A stretch of 64,000 nucleotides of DNA, taken from contig NZ_CP118747.1 of assembly GCF_030996345.1 (NCBI RefSeq), forward strand, positions 680,001 through 744,000. Direction: 5' to 3'. Below are positions 56,303 through 64,000 of the stretch, one piece after another. This DNA comes from Acidithiobacillus sp. AMEEHan. Lineage in GTDB: Bacteria; Pseudomonadota; Gammaproteobacteria; Acidithiobacillales; Acidithiobacillaceae. The stretch's first letter is position 1, and each line of letters starts with the position of its first letter. The position numbers and the translations under genes are program-made. Below the pieces are notes generated by a model. It saw only the letters and a list, made by a program, of their open reading frames with translations, made no database searches and was not told where the DNA came from.

Positions 56303-56321
56303 GGACCGAGCGCGATAGTTC

Positions 56322-56708
56322 TCAGCGCTTGGAGAACTGGTGGCTACGCCGCGCCTTGTGCTTGCCGACCTTCTTGCGCTCCACCTCGCGTGCGTCACGG
56401 GTGACGAAGCCGGCGCTACGCAGAGGACGACGCAGGGTCTCGTCGTAGGCCATCAGAGCGCGGGTGATACCATGACGGATGGCACCGGCTTGGCCGCTGG
56501 CGCCACCACCGCTGACATTGACAAGGATATCGAACTGGCTGCCGTTGCCGGTCAGCTCCAAGGGCTGCAGCACGATCATGCGCGAGGTCTCGCGGCCAAA
56601 ATATTCTTCCAGACTGCGCTTGTTGATGCTGATCTTGCCGCTGCCGCGCCGCAGGTAGACACGCGCGGTAGCACTCTTGCGACGACCGGTACCGTAATAT
56701 TGTTCCAT
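56322..56708 (-). CDS. rpsI: 30S ribosomal protein S9
   Basis: This 128-residue protein of the small subunit contains [15 protein letters not shown] at the N-terminus and ends in the tRNA-contacting tail [11 protein letters not shown] (usually KxRRxxQFSKR). It is paired with rplM, 11 bases apart, as in nearly all bacteria. Confidence 0.97.
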   Translation of the reverse strand: MEQYYGTGRRKSATARVYLRRGSGKISINKRSLEEYFGRETSRMIVLQPLELTGNGSQFDILVNVSGGGASGQAGAIRHGITRALMAYDETLRRPLRSAGFVTRDAREVERKKVGKHKARRSHQFSKR

Positions 56709-56719
56709 ACGAATCCGCC

Positions 56720-57148
56720 TTAGAATTGTAGGGGTTGGGGCTGCTGCGCCGCATGCGGGTGCTGCGCGCCGGTGTAGACTTTGAGCTTGCGATACATCGC
56801 TCGACCCAGGGGATTCTTCGGCAACATGCCCTTGACGGCGATCTCGATGACCCGCTCTGGGTGCGTCTCCATCATTTTCTCAAAAGATGCACTCTTCAGG
56901 TTGCCGACGTAACCGGTGTGCCGATAATACATTTTGTCCTTGGCCTTGTTGCCCGTCACTGCGACTTTGTCGGCATTGATGACGACGATGTAGTCGCCAA
57001 TGTCGGCGTGCGGCGTATACTCCGGCTTGTGCTTGCCGCGCAGGCGCTTGGCAATTTCCGCGGAAAGACGGCCAAGGACCTTGTCCGTTGCATCGACAAC
57101 AAACCAATCCCCTTGCACTTCATGGGATTTGGCAGAATAGGTTTTCAT
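56720..57148 (-). CDS. rplM: 50S ribosomal protein L13
   Basis: This 142-residue large-subunit protein has the start [40 protein letters not shown] and [19 protein letters not shown]. It is the first gene of rplM-rpsI and is driven by the promoter at 57185-57213. Confidence 0.97.
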   Translation of the reverse strand: MKTYSAKSHEVQGDWFVVDATDKVLGRLSAEIAKRLRGKHKPEYTPHADIGDYIVVINADKVAVTGNKAKDKMYYRHTGYVGNLKSASFEKMMETHPERVIEIAVKGMLPKNPLGRAMYRKLKVYTGAQHPHAAQQPQPLQF

Positions 57149-57184
57149 ACAGCACTCCGCTCTACCTGAACGTCAAGGCGCGAG

Positions 57185-57213
57185 AGAATAAAGTGAAGTA
57201 CTCTCCCTGTCAA
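57185..57213 (-). promoter_or_regulatory. Strong sigma-70 promoter of rplM-rpsI
   Basis: On the reverse strand a perfect TTGACA (57213-57208), a 17-base spacer and TATTCT (57190-57185) lie about 36 bases before the L13 start. Confidence 0.8.
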
Positions 57214-57245
57214 CAAAAAACCCAGCCCTGTTGGCCCACAGGCGT
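57214..57245 (-). terminator. Possible terminator of the DUF4168-like gene
   Basis: On the reverse strand GCCTGT and ACAGGGC can pair with one bulge, followed by TGGGTTTTTTG. It abuts the -35 element of the rplM promoter. Confidence 0.35.
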
Positions 57246-57287
57246 AATGTCCTCAATGAGCCGCAGGGCGTTTCATTCGCGCAGCAA

Positions 57288-57635
57288 TCAGCGCATCGCG
57301 CCTTCGACTTCCTTGGCAAAGGCAGGGTTTTTCTGCGTCTCCTGCAGCATGCTGGAATATTGCTGCGCCGTCAGGTGATGGCTCGCCAAAATGGCATTCA
57401 CCTTATCCATGTAGGATTTCTTCATCGCCTGCTTCTGCGCGTCCGTGACCCCAGGCTTGTTGATCGCGGCATGGACCTGCTCGTTCAATGGCTTGATCTG
57501 CTCCACGGCTTGGGCAAAGTCCTGAACCTGCCCAGCTGTAGCGGCCAGCGCGGGAACACTGACAAGGCCAGCAAGACCCAGGAACACGACACTCATGATG
57601 CCCGCACGTAGCGGCGAAACGGATAAACTCTGCAT
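57288..57635 (-). CDS. Secreted DUF4168-like protein
   Basis: This 115-residue exported protein has a signal peptide (MQSLSVSPLRAG, cleavage after VPALA) and a helical mature region. The end (ILASHHLTAQQYSSMLQETQKNPAFAKEVEGAM) resembles the DUF4168 pattern of a last helix pair in small periplasmic proteins. The function is unknown. ATG 57635 is chosen because it gives a normal signal peptide. It precedes rplM and is probably a separate transcript. Confidence 0.65.
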   Translation of the reverse strand: MQSLSVSPLRAGIMSVVFLGLAGLVSVPALAATAGQVQDFAQAVEQIKPLNEQVHAAINKPGVTDAQKQAMKKSYMDKVNAILASHHLTAQQYSSMLQETQKNPAFAKEVEGAMR

Positions 57636-57778
57636 TTGCCTTCTCCTCCCAAACGTCACCGACAATAAACTGGTATATCAGCAAGTTACGTCAACACTTC
57701 GATGTTCTCGCGAACACCCTATCGCCTCAGCTACGGGATTGCAAGAATGCTGGGCAGATCGTGTGACACCCGCACCCG

Positions 57779-58144
57779 TCAACCATCAGTCGGCAAGGTA
57801 CCCCGCTCGATACGCACGCCCACGTCGCGGGTACCACGCACCGCCGCGGGTTTGTGCACGCTTATCCGCACCCAGGGCGCGCCGAAGTCCTCGCGCACCA
57901 TGCGCGCAAGGTTTTCCGCGACGGTCTCGACCAACTGGATTTCCGTGGCTTCCAGATACTCGACAATACGATCACACACGCTCTGGTAGTTGATCGTAAC
58001 GCTCACACAGTCCTTTGCCGCAGCCCGCGCTGCGTCTGCGGCGATTTCCAGGTCAATCAGGACCGTTTGCGGAATTTCACGCTCCCAGTCGTAGATACCT
58101 ATTCGGGTCTGGACCTTGAGTTCGCGCACGAAAAGGATATCCAT
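57779..58144 (-). CDS. folB: Dihydroneopterin aldolase
   Basis: This 121-residue enzyme cleaves dihydroneopterin to hydroxymethyl-dihydropterin in folate synthesis. VQTRIGIYDWEREIPQTVLID at the start, INYQSVCDRIVEYLE, VETVAENLA and the C-terminal VHKPAAVRGTRDVGV (catalytic Lys in HKP) are typical. It is divergent from plsY, a pairing found in most proteobacteria. Confidence 0.94.
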   Translation of the reverse strand: MDILFVRELKVQTRIGIYDWEREIPQTVLIDLEIAADAARAAAKDCVSVTINYQSVCDRIVEYLEATEIQLVETVAENLARMVREDFGAPWVRISVHKPAAVRGTRDVGVRIERGTLPTDG

Positions 58145-58244
58145 GGACTCTCCACTCTGTTGCCCGGCAAAGCCTGTTCTTCGCCGAAGAATGCTTTATG
58201 ATACCGCTTTCTCCGGCGGCTGCCATGCACTGAGAGACCCTGTT

Positions 58245-58850
58245 TTGCTATTTACTTCTTCCTGGCCGGTCCTGTTCTGGTGTCTGACCGCGTATCTGGT
58301 CGGCTCTCTCGCTACGGCCATCTTGGTCAGCCGCGCCTTGGGACTGCCAGATCCGCGGCAAGCGGGCTCTCACAACCCCGGCGCCACGAATGTGCTGCGC
58401 CTGGGCGGCAAGAAAGCGGCAGCGCTAACCCTATTGGGAGATCTGCTGAAGGGCCTGCTGCCGGTTTTGGCGGCTCGTCTGGCAGCATTGCCGACCTGGG
58501 CCGTGGCACTGGTGGCATTGGCGACCTTTCTCGGGCATCTCTATCCCCTTTATTTCGGCTTTCGCGGTGGCAAGGGAGTGGCTACCACCCTGGGCATCCT
58601 GTTGGCCGTCAGCCCCCCGCTCGGCCTCGCTACCCTGGCCACCTGGCTACTGGTATTCGCCGTCAGTCGGGTATCCTCGCTTTCGGCACTCATCGCCACC
58701 GTTGCCGCGCCAATCTATGCCTGGTTCCTACTGACACCGCCCAGCCTGCGCGGGCTCGTCGTGGTGTTGGCGCTGTGGGTGCTCTGGCGTCACCGCAGCA
58801 ATATCCAGCGCCTGCTGCACGGCCAGGAAGGCGGTTTTCGCCGGCCATAA
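58245..58850 (+). CDS. plsY: Glycerol-3-phosphate acyltransferase PlsY
   Basis: This 201-residue inner-membrane enzyme acylates glycerol-3-phosphate from acyl phosphate. It has five hydrophobic segments and the motifs GSHNPGATNVLRLGGKKAA (motif 1) and FGFRGGKGVATTLG (motif 2). I place the start at TTG 58245, giving the normal length and preceded by GAGAG; ATG 58191 would add an unusual hydrophilic extension. A TATGAT at 58197-58202 could be the promoter -10, which also favours the later start. Confidence 0.88.
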   Translation: MLFTSSWPVLFWCLTAYLVGSLATAILVSRALGLPDPRQAGSHNPGATNVLRLGGKKAAALTLLGDLLKGLLPVLAARLAALPTWAVALVALATFLGHLYPLYFGFRGGKGVATTLGILLAVSPPLGLATLATWLLVFAVSRVSSLSALIATVAAPIYAWFLLTPPSLRGLVVVLALWVLWRHRSNIQRLLHGQEGGFRRP

Positions 58851-58874
58851 AAAAGGCACCTCTTGCGAGGTGCC
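58849..58874 (-). terminator. Rho-independent terminator of speD
   Basis: An 8-bp perfect stem (GGCACCTC at 58855-58862 with GAGGTGCC at 58867-58874, TTGC loop) is followed on the reverse strand by six T. On the plus strand no T-run follows, so it serves speD rather than plsY; it touches the plsY stop codon. Confidence 0.85.
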
Positions 58875-58894
58875 CTTCGCGATACCGCATCGAC

Positions 58895-59296
58895 TCAGGC
58901 GCAGAGTGCGGGCTTTACCCGTAGTTCGTGGCTGGGAACCCCCATCATCTCCACCTGTCCACGCTTCATCTCCATGGTGGAGACTTGCGCCGCGCCGAAA
59001 GCTTCCTTGAGGAAACTCAAGGCGTCTTCCGGCTGAATGACATCGCCGCAAGTGAATACATCGACTGCGGCATAGCCATACTCCGGCCAGGTGTGAATCG
59101 CCAAGTGCGATTCAGCGACAATGACCGCGCCACTCACGCCATAGGGAGAAAAGTGGTGGAAGGTCTGGGTGACGATGGTGCAGTTGGCACGACGAGCGGC
59201 CTCGAGCATGGCATCAGTAACAAAATCTACATCCGACAAGGTACTGCTGTCGCATCCATAAAAGTCCGCGACGATTTGATGTCCCAATGAGCGCAT
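58895..59296 (-). CDS. speD: S-adenosylmethionine decarboxylase proenzyme
   Basis: This 133-residue class 1B enzyme supplies decarboxylated SAM for spermidine. The self-cleavage/pyruvoyl site is Glu-Ser in AESHLAIHTWPEYGYAAVDV (near residue 64), followed by FTCGDVIQPEDAL. ATG 59296 follows GGGGGG; longer readings use non-homologous leader sequence. No speE is adjacent. A 160-base leader precedes it. Confidence 0.93.
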   Translation of the reverse strand: MRSLGHQIVADFYGCDSSTLSDVDFVTDAMLEAARRANCTIVTQTFHHFSPYGVSGAVIVAESHLAIHTWPEYGYAAVDVFTCGDVIQPEDALSFLKEAFGAAQVSTMEMKRGQVEMMGVPSHELRVKPALCA

Positions 59297-59457
59297 AGGT
59301 GCCCCCCTAACTAGCAAAATGGTTAAGAAGTAGCTCCCGTGCACCCCCAGACAGTACTTGGTTTTATGCCCTACCTTGCTGGAACCGGCAGTGCCGCGCT
59401 CCGAGTCTCTTAAGGACTGACCCCTCCGTAACTGCTTTCGGTGCCGTGGAAACAGGT
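59297..59457 (-). promoter_or_regulatory. Long 5' leader of speD, possibly structured
   Basis: About 160 transcribed bases separate the inferred start of transcription (about 59457) from the speD ATG. No gene fits here. G/C-rich segments able to pair (for example GGACCTG...CGGCACC and GCGCGGCACTGCCGG, with the palindromic-like CGGCACTGCCG) suggest RNA structure. I cannot match it to a known riboswitch class. Confidence 0.4.
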
Positions 59458-59462
59458 CCGCA

Positions 59463-59490
59463 ACTATACAGGTTTCGCGCGGCGATGCAA
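59463..59490 (-). promoter_or_regulatory. Sigma-70 promoter of speD
   Basis: On the reverse strand TTGCAT (59490-59485), a 16-base spacer and TATAGT (59468-59463) form a good promoter upstream of the long speD leader. Confidence 0.65.
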
Positions 59491-59585
59491 GGGCCGCCAA
59501 AAACATCGCAACCCACTCAAGAAAAGGAAGGTTTATAAGCAACTACCGCGAATTTCTGGGCTGCAAGACTCCGTAACATCCCCGA

Positions 59586-59616
59586 TTGGCCTAGCAGCAC
59601 ATCGACCCCGTATAAT
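59586..59616 (+). promoter_or_regulatory. Probable promoter of the mla operon
   Basis: A perfect TATAAT (59611-59616) has TTGGCC (59586-59591) 19 bases upstream. The spacing is long, but the -10 is strong and lies 32 bases before mlaF. Confidence 0.6.
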
Positions 59617-59648
59617 TGCGAGATGATCGATGCGAGGGACGAGGGATT

Positions 59649-60461
59649 TTGGCAGAGGAAAACCTGGTAGAGATACGCAGTCTATACTTTGCGCGGGGCG
59701 AGCACGTGGTCCTCGATGGCATCGACCTGCAGGTTCCGCGTGGGGCCGTCGTTGCCGTCATGGGCGCCAGCGGTGGTGGCAAGACCACTCTGCTCAACCT
59801 CATCGCCGGCAGCCTGCAGGGTCAGCGCGGCCGGGTGCTGGTGGCCGGAAAGGATACCGCCAGCCTTTCCCGCGCCGAACTCTACCGGCTGCGGCAACAG
59901 ATGGGGATGCTGTTTCAGCACAGCGCCCTGTTTACCGACCTCAGCGCCTTCGAGAACGTCGCCTTTCCCCTGCGTCGTCATTTTCGCCTACCCGAGTCCC
60001 TTCTAAAAAAGCTCGTACTGATGAAACTCGAGGCAGTAGGCCTCCGGGGTGCCGCCGAACTCATGCCGGCGGAGCTCTCGGGCGGTATGGCGCGCCGCGT
60101 TGCCCTCGCCCGCGCGGTGATCATGGATCCCCTGCTCATCCTCTATGATGAGCCTTTCACCGGCCTCGATCCGATCAGCGTCGGGATCATCGCGAGTCTG
60201 ATTCGCCGGCTCAATGACGCCCTCGGGGCCAGCAGTATCGTCGTCAGCCATGATGTCAAGGAGACCTTCGCAATTGCCGATTATGGCTACATCCTGGGGG
60301 GCGGCAAGGTGATTGCCGAAGGCAGCCCCGATGCCTTGCGCAGCAGCAACTCTCCCTTGGCACAGCAGTTTCTGCGGGGTAGCCCCGAGGGGCCGGTGCC
60401 CTTTCACTATCCTGCAGCGACGACCTTTGCCCAGGACCTGGGATTGCAGGAGGGCAAATGA
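59649..60461 (+). CDS. mlaF: Phospholipid transport ATPase MlaF
   Basis: This 270-residue ABC ATPase powers lipid transport between the inner and outer membranes as part of MlaFEDB. It has Walker A GASGGGKTTLLNL near residue 39, Q-loop FQHSALFTDLSAFENVAFPL, signature LSGGMARRVALARA and Walker B LILYDEPFTGLDP. The start is TTG 59649 with GAGGG upstream; no ATG lies near. It heads mlaF-mlaE-mlaD-mlaC-mlaB. Confidence 0.93.
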   Translation: MAEENLVEIRSLYFARGEHVVLDGIDLQVPRGAVVAVMGASGGGKTTLLNLIAGSLQGQRGRVLVAGKDTASLSRAELYRLRQQMGMLFQHSALFTDLSAFENVAFPLRRHFRLPESLLKKLVLMKLEAVGLRGAAELMPAELSGGMARRVALARAVIMDPLLILYDEPFTGLDPISVGIIASLIRRLNDALGASSIVVSHDVKETFAIADYGYILGGGKVIAEGSPDALRSSNSPLAQQFLRGSPEGPVPFHYPAATTFAQDLGLQEGK

Positions 60462-61234
60462 GCGATTTTTTCATCCCTCGTCTCGGCCATGCGGTCTGGG
60501 AGAGCGTACCGCGTCTTGGCGCCGCCGCCCGTCTCTTGCTGGGCGGTTTGGGCGCGGTTGGCAATCGTCATTTCAGCTTCCGCCAGTGGCTTCGGGAAGT
60601 ATACGGACTTGGTGTGCTGTCGTTGGCGCTGATGATCGTCGCGGCATTGTTCACCGGAATGGTGTTGGGCTTTCAGGGCTACTACGCCCTGGCCCGCTTT
60701 GGTGCAACCTCGGCCTTGGGAACCTTGATCGCCCTCTCTCTGCTGCGCGAGTTGGGGCCGGTGCTCACCGCACTGCTCTTCGCCGGCCGCGCCGGCTCGG
60801 CTTTGACCGCCGAGATCGGCTCCATGAAGGCGACCGAGCAGCTCGCGGCAATGGAGATGATGGCGGTAAATCCTCTGGCCTGGGTGGTTGCACCGCGGCT
60901 TTGGGGTGGGATTTTCGCTGTACCGATTCTGTGCGTCATTTTCGATCTGGTGGGAATATTCGGCGGCTATTTGGTTTCGGTACCGGTGCTGGGTGTCGAC
61001 GGGGGCACCTTTTGGGCACAGATGCAGTCCAACGTAACCCTTAGCGGAGACATCCTCAACGGCTTGCTCAAGGCCCTCTGCTTTGGTCTGGTTGTGACCT
61101 GGATCGCGGTCTGGCAGGGTTTTTCTGCCAAGCCCACGGCCGAGGGTGTTGGTGCCGCCACCACACGCAGCGTGGTCATGGCATCACTGGCCGTTCTGGG
61201 CCTGGATTTCATTTTGACCGCACTACTTTTTTGA
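60458..61234 (+). CDS. mlaE: Phospholipid transport permease MlaE
   Basis: This 258-residue inner-membrane permease has about five hydrophobic segments and the family signature GFQGYYALARFGATSALGTL, ELGPVLTALLFAGRAGSALTAEIGSMKATEQLAAM. It forms the membrane core with MlaF and MlaB. It overlaps mlaF by 4 bases. Confidence 0.94.
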   Translation: MSDFFIPRLGHAVWESVPRLGAAARLLLGGLGAVGNRHFSFRQWLREVYGLGVLSLALMIVAALFTGMVLGFQGYYALARFGATSALGTLIALSLLRELGPVLTALLFAGRAGSALTAEIGSMKATEQLAAMEMMAVNPLAWVVAPRLWGGIFAVPILCVIFDLVGIFGGYLVSVPVLGVDGGTFWAQMQSNVTLSGDILNGLLKALCFGLVVTWIAVWQGFSAKPTAEGVGAATTRSVVMASLAVLGLDFILTALLF

Positions 61235-61250
61235 TGTCGAGGAAGAGATT

Positions 61251-61730
61251 ATGAGTCAACGGGCAATCGACTGGTGGGTGGGCATCTTCGTGCTCTTGGG
61301 GATCGCGGCCCTGGCAGTGCTGGCCCTGCGCGTGGGCAATCTCGCGGGCTTTGCCTACGGCAACGGCTATGTCCTGCACGCCGATTTCAACAATGTGGGC
61401 AGCCTCAAGGACCGTAGCCCGGTCAAGCTGGGAGGCGTGACCATTGGCGAGGTCACCCACATCGGCATGAATCCGCAGACCTTCCGCGCTGAGGTAACGA
61501 TGCGCATCGAGCGCAGCATCAAACTCCCCATCGACACCGGCGCATCGATCTACACCCAGGGACTTCTGGGTGAGCAGTACGTCGCCATTCAGCCTGGCGG
61601 CATGCCGCAAAACCTGAAGCCGGGCGCCACCATCACCTTGACCCAGGGGGCCGTCAATATCGATCAGCTCATTGGACAAATGGTTTTTGATAAGGCCAGT
61701 GGCAGTTCCTCTGGTACCAGCACACCTTGA
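61251..61730 (+). CDS. mlaD: MCE domain substrate-binding protein MlaD
   Basis: This 159-residue protein has one N-terminal membrane helix (IDWWVGIFVLLGIAALAVLALRV) and a periplasmic MCE domain (ADFNNVGSLKDRSPVKLGGVTIG, ASIYTQGLLGEQYVAIQPGG). It forms a hexameric ring that conducts phospholipids. The start has GAGGAAGAG upstream. Confidence 0.94.
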   Translation: MSQRAIDWWVGIFVLLGIAALAVLALRVGNLAGFAYGNGYVLHADFNNVGSLKDRSPVKLGGVTIGEVTHIGMNPQTFRAEVTMRIERSIKLPIDTGASIYTQGLLGEQYVAIQPGGMPQNLKPGATITLTQGAVNIDQLIGQMVFDKASGSSSGTSTP

Positions 61731-61744
61731 TTCGGGAGACTACC

Positions 61745-62401
61745 ATGCACAAGATTCAACGGGCGCAACCGTTCTGGTTTCTGGCGGTTTTTCTTTTCTC
61801 TTTCCTGCTGGGACAGACATCCTACGCAGCGACGAGTGACGCACAGGCGGCTGCAGGCGTCGTCCAGGACATGACCCACACCGTTTTGCAGATTCTGCAG
61901 AAGAATGAAGGAAAACCCATTACGCCAGCACTCAAGAAAGAGGTGGCCGCGGCAATCATTCCGCACATCGACTTCAACACCATGTCGGCCTACGTGATGG
62001 CGAGCTACTGGCGCCAAATGACCGCCGCCCAGAAAAAGGAATTCACCGAGCTCTTCCAGGAATTGCTGGTCAAGACCTACAGCAACGCGCTGAACCAGTA
62101 CCACGGGCAGGAGGTGCGGGTGGAGGGCAGCCAGCAAATTTCGCAGAATCCTCCGGTGGCGCAGGTCAATATGGACATCGAGCAGGAGCAGGGGAAAACC
62201 ATCCCCGTCATCTACGCCCTGATCGAGAACGGCAAGCAATGGCAGATCTACAACATCTATGTGGATGGCGTGAGTCTGGTCCTCAACTATCGCCAGGCCT
62301 TCGGCAATATCGCCGGGCAACGGGGTATTCCCGCTCTCCTGCAAGAACTGAAGCACAAGGTAGCGGATGCCGGCAACACCAGTAGTGCCCATGCCAGCTG
62401 A
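61745..62401 (+). CDS. mlaC: Periplasmic phospholipid carrier MlaC
   Basis: This 218-residue periplasmic protein has a signal peptide (cleavage near SYA-A) and the MlaC/Ttg2D fold (PHIDFNTMSAYVMASYWRQM, FTELFQELLVKTYSNAL, INGKQWQIYNIYVDGVSLV-like). It ferries phospholipids between MlaD and the outer-membrane MlaA, which is not in this window. ATG 61745 is chosen for GGGAG spacing. Confidence 0.93.
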   Translation: MHKIQRAQPFWFLAVFLFSFLLGQTSYAATSDAQAAAGVVQDMTHTVLQILQKNEGKPITPALKKEVAAAIIPHIDFNTMSAYVMASYWRQMTAAQKKEFTELFQELLVKTYSNALNQYHGQEVRVEGSQQISQNPPVAQVNMDIEQEQGKTIPVIYALIENGKQWQIYNIYVDGVSLVLNYRQAFGNIAGQRGIPALLQELKHKVADAGNTSSAHAS

Positions 62402-62702
62402 AGCAAGCTGGGAGCGGGACAGCGCGGGCGGGCTGCTGCTGCGCGGTGACTGGCGTCTGCGTCCCCTTGATCAAAGGCTGCGTCGCGATGCCGCGAGTCT
62501 TCTTCGGCAACGCTGGGAATATCTGTCCCTCGCCAAGGTCACGGCGCTGGATAGTGCCACATTGGCCTTCGTAATCGATTGGCAAAGTATCCAGCGCAGC
62601 CTGGGCAGCTCGGCAGAACTCCGCAACCCGCCCGCGACGCTTCTCGATCTGGCAAAGCTCTATGGCCTGACCCAACTCTGGCAGGGAGATTCCCATGCCT
62701 GA
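62391..62702 (+). CDS. mlaB: STAS domain protein MlaB
   Basis: This 103-residue STAS-domain subunit stabilises MlaF. It has [14 protein letters not shown], then [19 protein letters not shown], the position of the conserved STAS loop, here with Asp-Ser-Ala-Thr. The start overlaps the mlaC end by 11 bases and the end overlaps the ABC ATPase by 8. Confidence 0.86.
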   Translation: MPAEASWERDSAGGLLLRGDWRLRPLDQRLRRDAASLLRQRWEYLSLAKVTALDSATLAFVIDWQSIQRSLGSSAELRNPPATLLDLAKLYGLTQLWQGDSHA

Positions 62703-63625
62703 GGCAATGGCGGTCCACGTTCGCAGCCTCCGCAAGACCTATGGCACGGGTTTCCTCGCCTTGGCTGGCGTCGACCTGGACGTGGCACCGGGGGAATTTT
62801 TTGGACTGCTCGGTCCCAACGGGGCAGGAAAATCCACCCTGATCAATATCCTCTCCGGCGTGGTGCATCGTTCCAGCGGGGTCGCGGAGGTGTTTGGCTA
62901 CGATGTGGAACGTCAGTATCGCCAGAGCCGGCAACTACTGGGCGTGGTACCGCAGGAACTTGCCTACGACCCTTCTTCTCCGTCCGCGAGTTTCTGCGCT
63001 GGCAATCGGGATACTTTGGCCTGCGCCGCAATGACGACTGGATCGACGAGCTGATGGCCGAACTGGACCTGACGGACAAGGCCGATACCAACCTGCGCGC
63101 GCTCTCCGGCGGTATGAAACGCCGGGTGCTCATCGCCCAGGCGCTGGTACATCAGCCGCCGGTAGTGGTTCTCGATGAGCCGACAGCAGGGGTCGACGTA
63201 GAGCTGCGCCAGAGTCTTTGGCGTTTCGTACGACGTTACAATGGCCTCGGCCATACTGTCATCCTGACGACCCATTATCTGGAGGAGGCGGAAGAGCTCT
63301 GTGAACGTATCGCCATCCTGCAACATGGGCAGGTCATTGCCCTCGACCGAAAGGAGCGTCTGCTCGCCAAAAATCGGCGCAAACGCACGCTGACCATCGA
63401 ATTTGACCGCGACCCTGGGAATTGCCCAGCAGTCTCAATGAGGTGTTGCTGGGCGCCAGTGGCAACACTCGGGTCCTGCAGGTCGATGATGAATTGCACC
63501 CCATGAGCAAAGTGCTGCACAGCCTGCAGGGACTGCCCGCACAGATCATCGATCTGCATCTGCAAGAGCCGCGGCTGGAGGAGGTCTTCACTGACCTCTT
63601 GCAGGAGGCCCGCGGCAATGGCTGA
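62695..63625 (+). CDS. ABC-2 type transporter ATPase, YadG-like (two one-base frameshifts)
   Basis: The domain order is complete: Walker [21 protein letters not shown]-loop [12 protein letters not shown], signature [17 protein letters not shown], Walker [14 protein letters not shown]-loop [12 protein letters not shown], and a C-terminal domain ending [19 protein letters not shown]. As read, it splits into three frames. Adding one C at CCC 62970-62972 restores [19 protein letters not shown], and one G at GGG 63417-63419 restores [19 protein letters not shown], giving 310 residues. It overlaps mlaB by 8 bases. The permease (YadH) gene that usually follows is absent; an S4 protein gene comes next. 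The exported substrate is unknown. Confidence 0.8.
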
Positions 63626-63881
63626 GGGCCAGCGCCTCGATCTGTTTTTGAAGATGTCGCGCCTGATCAAACGGCGCAGTGTCGCCAAGACACTCTGCGA
63701 CGCCGGACGAGTGCAGCTCAACGGGCGCACTGCCAAGGCGGGGACCCTGGTGCAAGCTGGCGATCGCCTGCGCCTGGACCTGCCGCAAGGCTTGGTCGAG
63801 GCGGCGATACTCCGTCTACCAACGCGGGTGGAGGGGCCGGACGGCGTGGTCAGCATTCTCGGCACAGCGGACTCGGCATGA
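63618..63881 (+). CDS. S4 RNA-binding domain protein
   Basis: This 87-residue protein is essentially one S4 domain (RLDLFLKMSRLIKRRSVAK, CDAGRVQLNGRTAKAG, VQAGDRLRL) with a short tail. It resembles HslR/RqcP-type proteins that bind rRNA or stalled 50S subunits carrying peptidyl-tRNA. It overlaps both the ABC ATPase and pdxA by 8 and 4 bases. The exact subtype is uncertain. Confidence 0.8.
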   Translation: MAEGQRLDLFLKMSRLIKRRSVAKTLCDAGRVQLNGRTAKAGTLVQAGDRLRLDLPQGLVEAAILRLPTRVEGPDGVVSILGTADSA

Positions 63882-64000
63882 AGCAAGCGCGACTCCTGCT
63901 GCATGTTGGCGAACCCGCGGGCATCGGACCGGATCTATGCGTCGCCCTCGCGCAGCATGCGTTGCCACCTCTGGTGTTGATTGGCGACATCGATTGCCTG
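63878..64000 (+). CDS. pdxA: 4-hydroxythreonine-4-phosphate dehydrogenase, N-terminal part (runs off the window)
   Basis: The first 41 codons are visible: MKQARLLLHVGEPAGIGPDL then CVALAQHALPPLVLIGD. The GEPAGIGPDL motif is diagnostic of PdxA, an enzyme of pyridoxal phosphate synthesis. Its ATG overlaps the S4 gene stop (ATGA). Confidence 0.85.
   Translation, partial: MKQARLLLHVGEPAGIGPDLCVALAQHALPPLVLIGDIDCL

Overview
The window looks like a chromosomal segment of a Gram-negative, chemolithoautotrophic gammaproteobacterium-like organism, most probably the Acidithiobacillus lineage. This rests on a glutamate-cysteine ligase of the type first described in A. ferrooxidans, an AspRS with the His30 signature of tRNA-Asn mischarging enzymes, a periplasmic DsrE-like protein next to a porin, complete Mla and Tol-Pal envelope systems, and many c-di-GMP enzymes. 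It is gene-dense core genome. I see no insertion sequence, prophage, integron or CRISPR array. One tRNA (Lys, TTT) is present.

Layout: 1-6 kb holds the 5' end of tyrS, a porin plus secreted DsrE-like protein, a two-gene set of MshEN-DUF202 membrane proteins, and marC. 6-13 kb holds fmdB-like, aspS, nudB, nadA, an acyltransferase, yebC and ruvCAB. 13-20.5 kb holds ybgC-tolQRAB and a LysE-type exporter, converging on pal-cpoB-queE-queC. 20.6-24 kb is hemCDB plus a TonB-like gene. 24-29.8 kb holds a stand-alone globin sensor with an EAL-HDOD protein, tRNA-Lys, msrAB, and a globin-coupled diguanylate cyclase. On the minus strand, 40.1 to 27.3 kb forms one nearly gapless run: gltA-gshA-gshB-algH-ruvX-pyrR-pyrB-pyrC'-glrK-lipoprotein-glrR-membrane protein-diguanylate cyclase. 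40.2-46.1 kb holds pyruvate dehydrogenase (E1 alpha, E1 beta, and an E2-E3 fusion), a PsiE-like protein and erpA. 46.2-55 kb holds two small envelope proteins and three tandem c-di-GMP enzymes. 55.2-59.3 kb holds argC, rplM-rpsI, a DUF4168-like protein, folB, plsY and speD. 59.6-64 kb holds mlaFEDCB, an ABC-2 type ATPase, an S4 protein and the 5' end of pdxA.

How the genes work together: the strongest theme is envelope upkeep (Tol-Pal, Mla, lipoproteins, GlrKR) combined with cyclic-di-GMP signalling. Five GGDEF and/or EAL proteins occur in 31 kb, and two loci carry heme-globin oxygen/redox sensors beside methionine sulfoxide reductases.

A second theme concerns sequence quality. At seven sites in six genes (ybgC, the tonB-like gene, glrK, algH, gshA and twice in the ABC ATPase) the conserved protein is broken by the apparent loss of one base in a G/C homopolymer. 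Restoring one base gives a family-typical protein each time, so I annotate these as intact genes with probable sequence errors rather than pseudogenes.

The best candidate for an undescribed system is the pair of adjacent proteins at 2421-5133. They combine MshEN-type domains (known from GspE/MshE ATPases) with five DUF202-like transmembrane units. The first of them appears to lack a normal start codon.
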